A DNA stretch of 50,781 nt, taken from assembly GCA_031253545.1 (NCBI GenBank), contig JAIRWH010000062.1, positions 1 to 50,781 of the forward strand, given 5' to 3'. The stretch comes from Oscillospiraceae bacterium. GTDB lineage: Bacteria > Bacillota > Clostridia > Oscillospirales > UBA929. Positions within the stretch are counted from its first letter, which is position 1, and each line of letters opens with the position of its first letter. Made by a program: the position numbers and the translations under genes. The notes beneath the pieces were generated by a model, which ran no database searches, had not been told where the DNA came from, and saw only the letters and a program-made list of their open reading frames with translations. Positions 49,331 through 50,781 of the stretch are shown here, in pieces.

Positions 49331-49954
49331 CTACGCGTTCTTCACGGTGGTCTTCACGCAAACCAAAGAGCCGCGCGGGCCGGGTACCGCGCCGCGCACG
49401 GCGAGCACCCCCCGCTCCGCGTCCGAATATACGATGTCGAGGTTCTGCACCGTGACCTGCCGCGCCCCCAGATGGCCGGGCATACGTTTGCCGGGAAACA
49501 CGCGCGACGGGTCGCTGTTAGCGCCCATGGAGCCTTGGTGCCTGTGCACGGGGCCGCCGCCGTGCGATTCCGGCCCGCGCGACTGACCCCAACGCTTTAT
49601 GGTGCCGGCGTAACCCTTGCCCTTGCCTGTGCCCGTCACATCCACCCTGTCGCCGGGGGCAAACACGTCGGCCTTCACCTCGTCGCCCACGGAAAGCCCC
49701 GTGAGCGGGAACTCCCGCAGATAGCGCAGCGGCCTTATGCCGTTCTTCTTCAAGTGCCCCATGCGCGGCTTCGTGAGCTTGCGCTCCGGCACATCCTCAA
49801 AACCGAGCTGCACGGCGTCGTAGCCGTCTTTATCGGCGGTTTTCAGCTGCGTGACCACACAGGGGCCCGCGCGGATAACGGTGATGGGTATCACTTTCCC
49901 CTCCGGGTCAAACATTTGGGTCATACCCACCTTTTTGCCCACTATCGCCTTCAT
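49331..49954 (-). CDS. rplC: Ribosomal protein L3
   Basis: MKAIVGKKVGMTQMFDPEGK; HRHQGSMGANSDPSRVFPGKRMPGHLG. Confidence 0.98.
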   Translation of the reverse strand: MKAIVGKKVGMTQMFDPEGKVIPITVIRAGPCVVTQLKTADKDGYDAVQLGFEDVPERKLTKPRMGHLKKNGIRPLRYLREFPLTGLSVGDEVKADVFAPGDRVDVTGTGKGKGYAGTIKRWGQSRGPESHGGGPVHRHQGSMGANSDPSRVFPGKRMPGHLGARQVTVQNLDIVYSDAERGVLAVRGAVPGPRGSLVCVKTTVKNA

Positions 49955-50036
49955 GTGCCGTCAATCCTCCAAAATCGGTAACTTTCCCCGTTTCTCCCGA
50001 AAAGGAGAAACCGTTTATCGTCTCCCGGCCGGCCGC

Positions 50037-50390
50037 TCAGAGCTTAATCTCGAAATAAACGCCCGCCGGCAGGTCCATGCCCGTCAGGGCCTCCATGGTC
50101 TTCTGCGAAGGCCTGATGATGTCTATTACGCGCTTGTGCGTCCTGCGTTCAAACTGCTCGCGCGCGTCTTTATACTTATGCACGGCGCGCAGGATAGTCA
50201 CTATCTCCTTCTTCGTGGGCAGCGGTATGGGGCCGGATACCCTCGCGCCGGAGCGCTTGGCCGTCTCCACAATGCGCTCGGCGCACTGGTCAATGAGCTG
50301 GTGGTCATACGCTTTCAGGCGTATGCGCACAATATCCTTATTCTTGCCCGCCGCAGGTTTGGCAGGTGCCGTCGCCGTTATCGGTGCCAC
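50037..50390 (-). CDS. rpsJ: Ribosomal protein S10 with N-terminal extension (GTG start)
   Basis: [44 protein letters not shown]-term [19 protein letters not shown]. Confidence 0.97.
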   Translation of the reverse strand: MAPITATAPAKPAAGKNKDIVRIRLKAYDHQLIDQCAERIVETAKRSGARVSGPIPLPTKKEIVTILRAVHKYKDAREQFERRTHKRVIDIIRPSQKTMEALTGMDLPAGVYFEIKL

Positions 50391-50579
50391 AAGATTTCCC
50401 TCCTCAATTCCCGCGAAAGAGTTTGTTTCCCGCCGTGCGTATCATACAAGGCCGCAAAACCCCGCTTTCCGCGCCTTCCCATAAACCCGCCAACCCGTTG
50501 CCACCGGGGCGTTTCAAGACCCGGCAAGCGGCTGTCGGCACAACCGAAACCACGCGCGCGCCATGCGGCACACTCGGAT

Positions 50580-50608
50580 ATATTATCACCGCAGCAAGCG
50601 GTTGTCAA
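50580..50608 (-). promoter_or_regulatory. S10-operon promoter
   Basis: Minus strand TTGACA(50608-50603)-17-TAATAT(50585-50580), ~180 nt upstream of rpsJ. Confidence 0.65.
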
Positions 50609-50655
50609 GCGTTTTTTACATAATATTCGCGGATTTGCCCCCCGCCCCCTCGTCC

Positions 50656-50683
50656 ACTAACCACTAACAACTGACTACTAACC
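50656..50683 (-). repeat. Heptad repeat array G
   Basis: actaaccactaacaactgactactaacc. Confidence 0.85.
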
Positions 50684-50781
50684 CCCTACTACGATATATT
50701 TACGGTTGAGGCGCGGCAGCCAGCCGCGCCTTCTTCCATCCCGGCGCCCAAACTGTTAGAATGGGGGGCGATTGGTCTGAC

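Overview
High-GC, Firmicutes/Clostridia-like chromosomal window, judged from gene content and order. The right half (~50.4 to 34.9 kb, minus strand) is an intact S10-spc-alpha ribosomal superoperon: rpsJ to rplQ, including secY, adk, map, infA and rpoA. It is followed on the same strand by an alr-like gene, an Orn/Lys-decarboxylase-like gene, darA, holB, ricT, tatD, a TatD-linked radical SAM gene, rny, rsmA, prs, an MFS gene and prfB. The plus-strand block (7.27-21.96 kb) carries purL, an AraM-AraL fusion, hemW, pth, a GGDEF protein, nifJ and two small membrane proteins. The left end (1-3.3 kb) is a mosaic accessory region. Most notable: (1) a compact type I toxin-antitoxin-like locus at ~14.75-15.03 kb, absent from the ORF track, with a 29-aa hydrophobic peptide, perfect 5'/3' long-range complementarity, a sequestered SD, and a convergent consensus antisense promoter with its own terminator; (2) a BrnT-type TA cassette at the 3' end of prfB, bounded by 98-bp perfect direct repeats of the prfB tail; (3) a dispersed heptanucleotide repeat (GTTAGTK)n whose 7-nt period puts stop codons in all frames on both strands and which supplies the actual stop codons of pth, the GGDEF gene and holB; (4) a pyrE/purL divergent promoter sharing one palindromic -10 box. 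All family calls come from reading motifs by eye; no database search was run.
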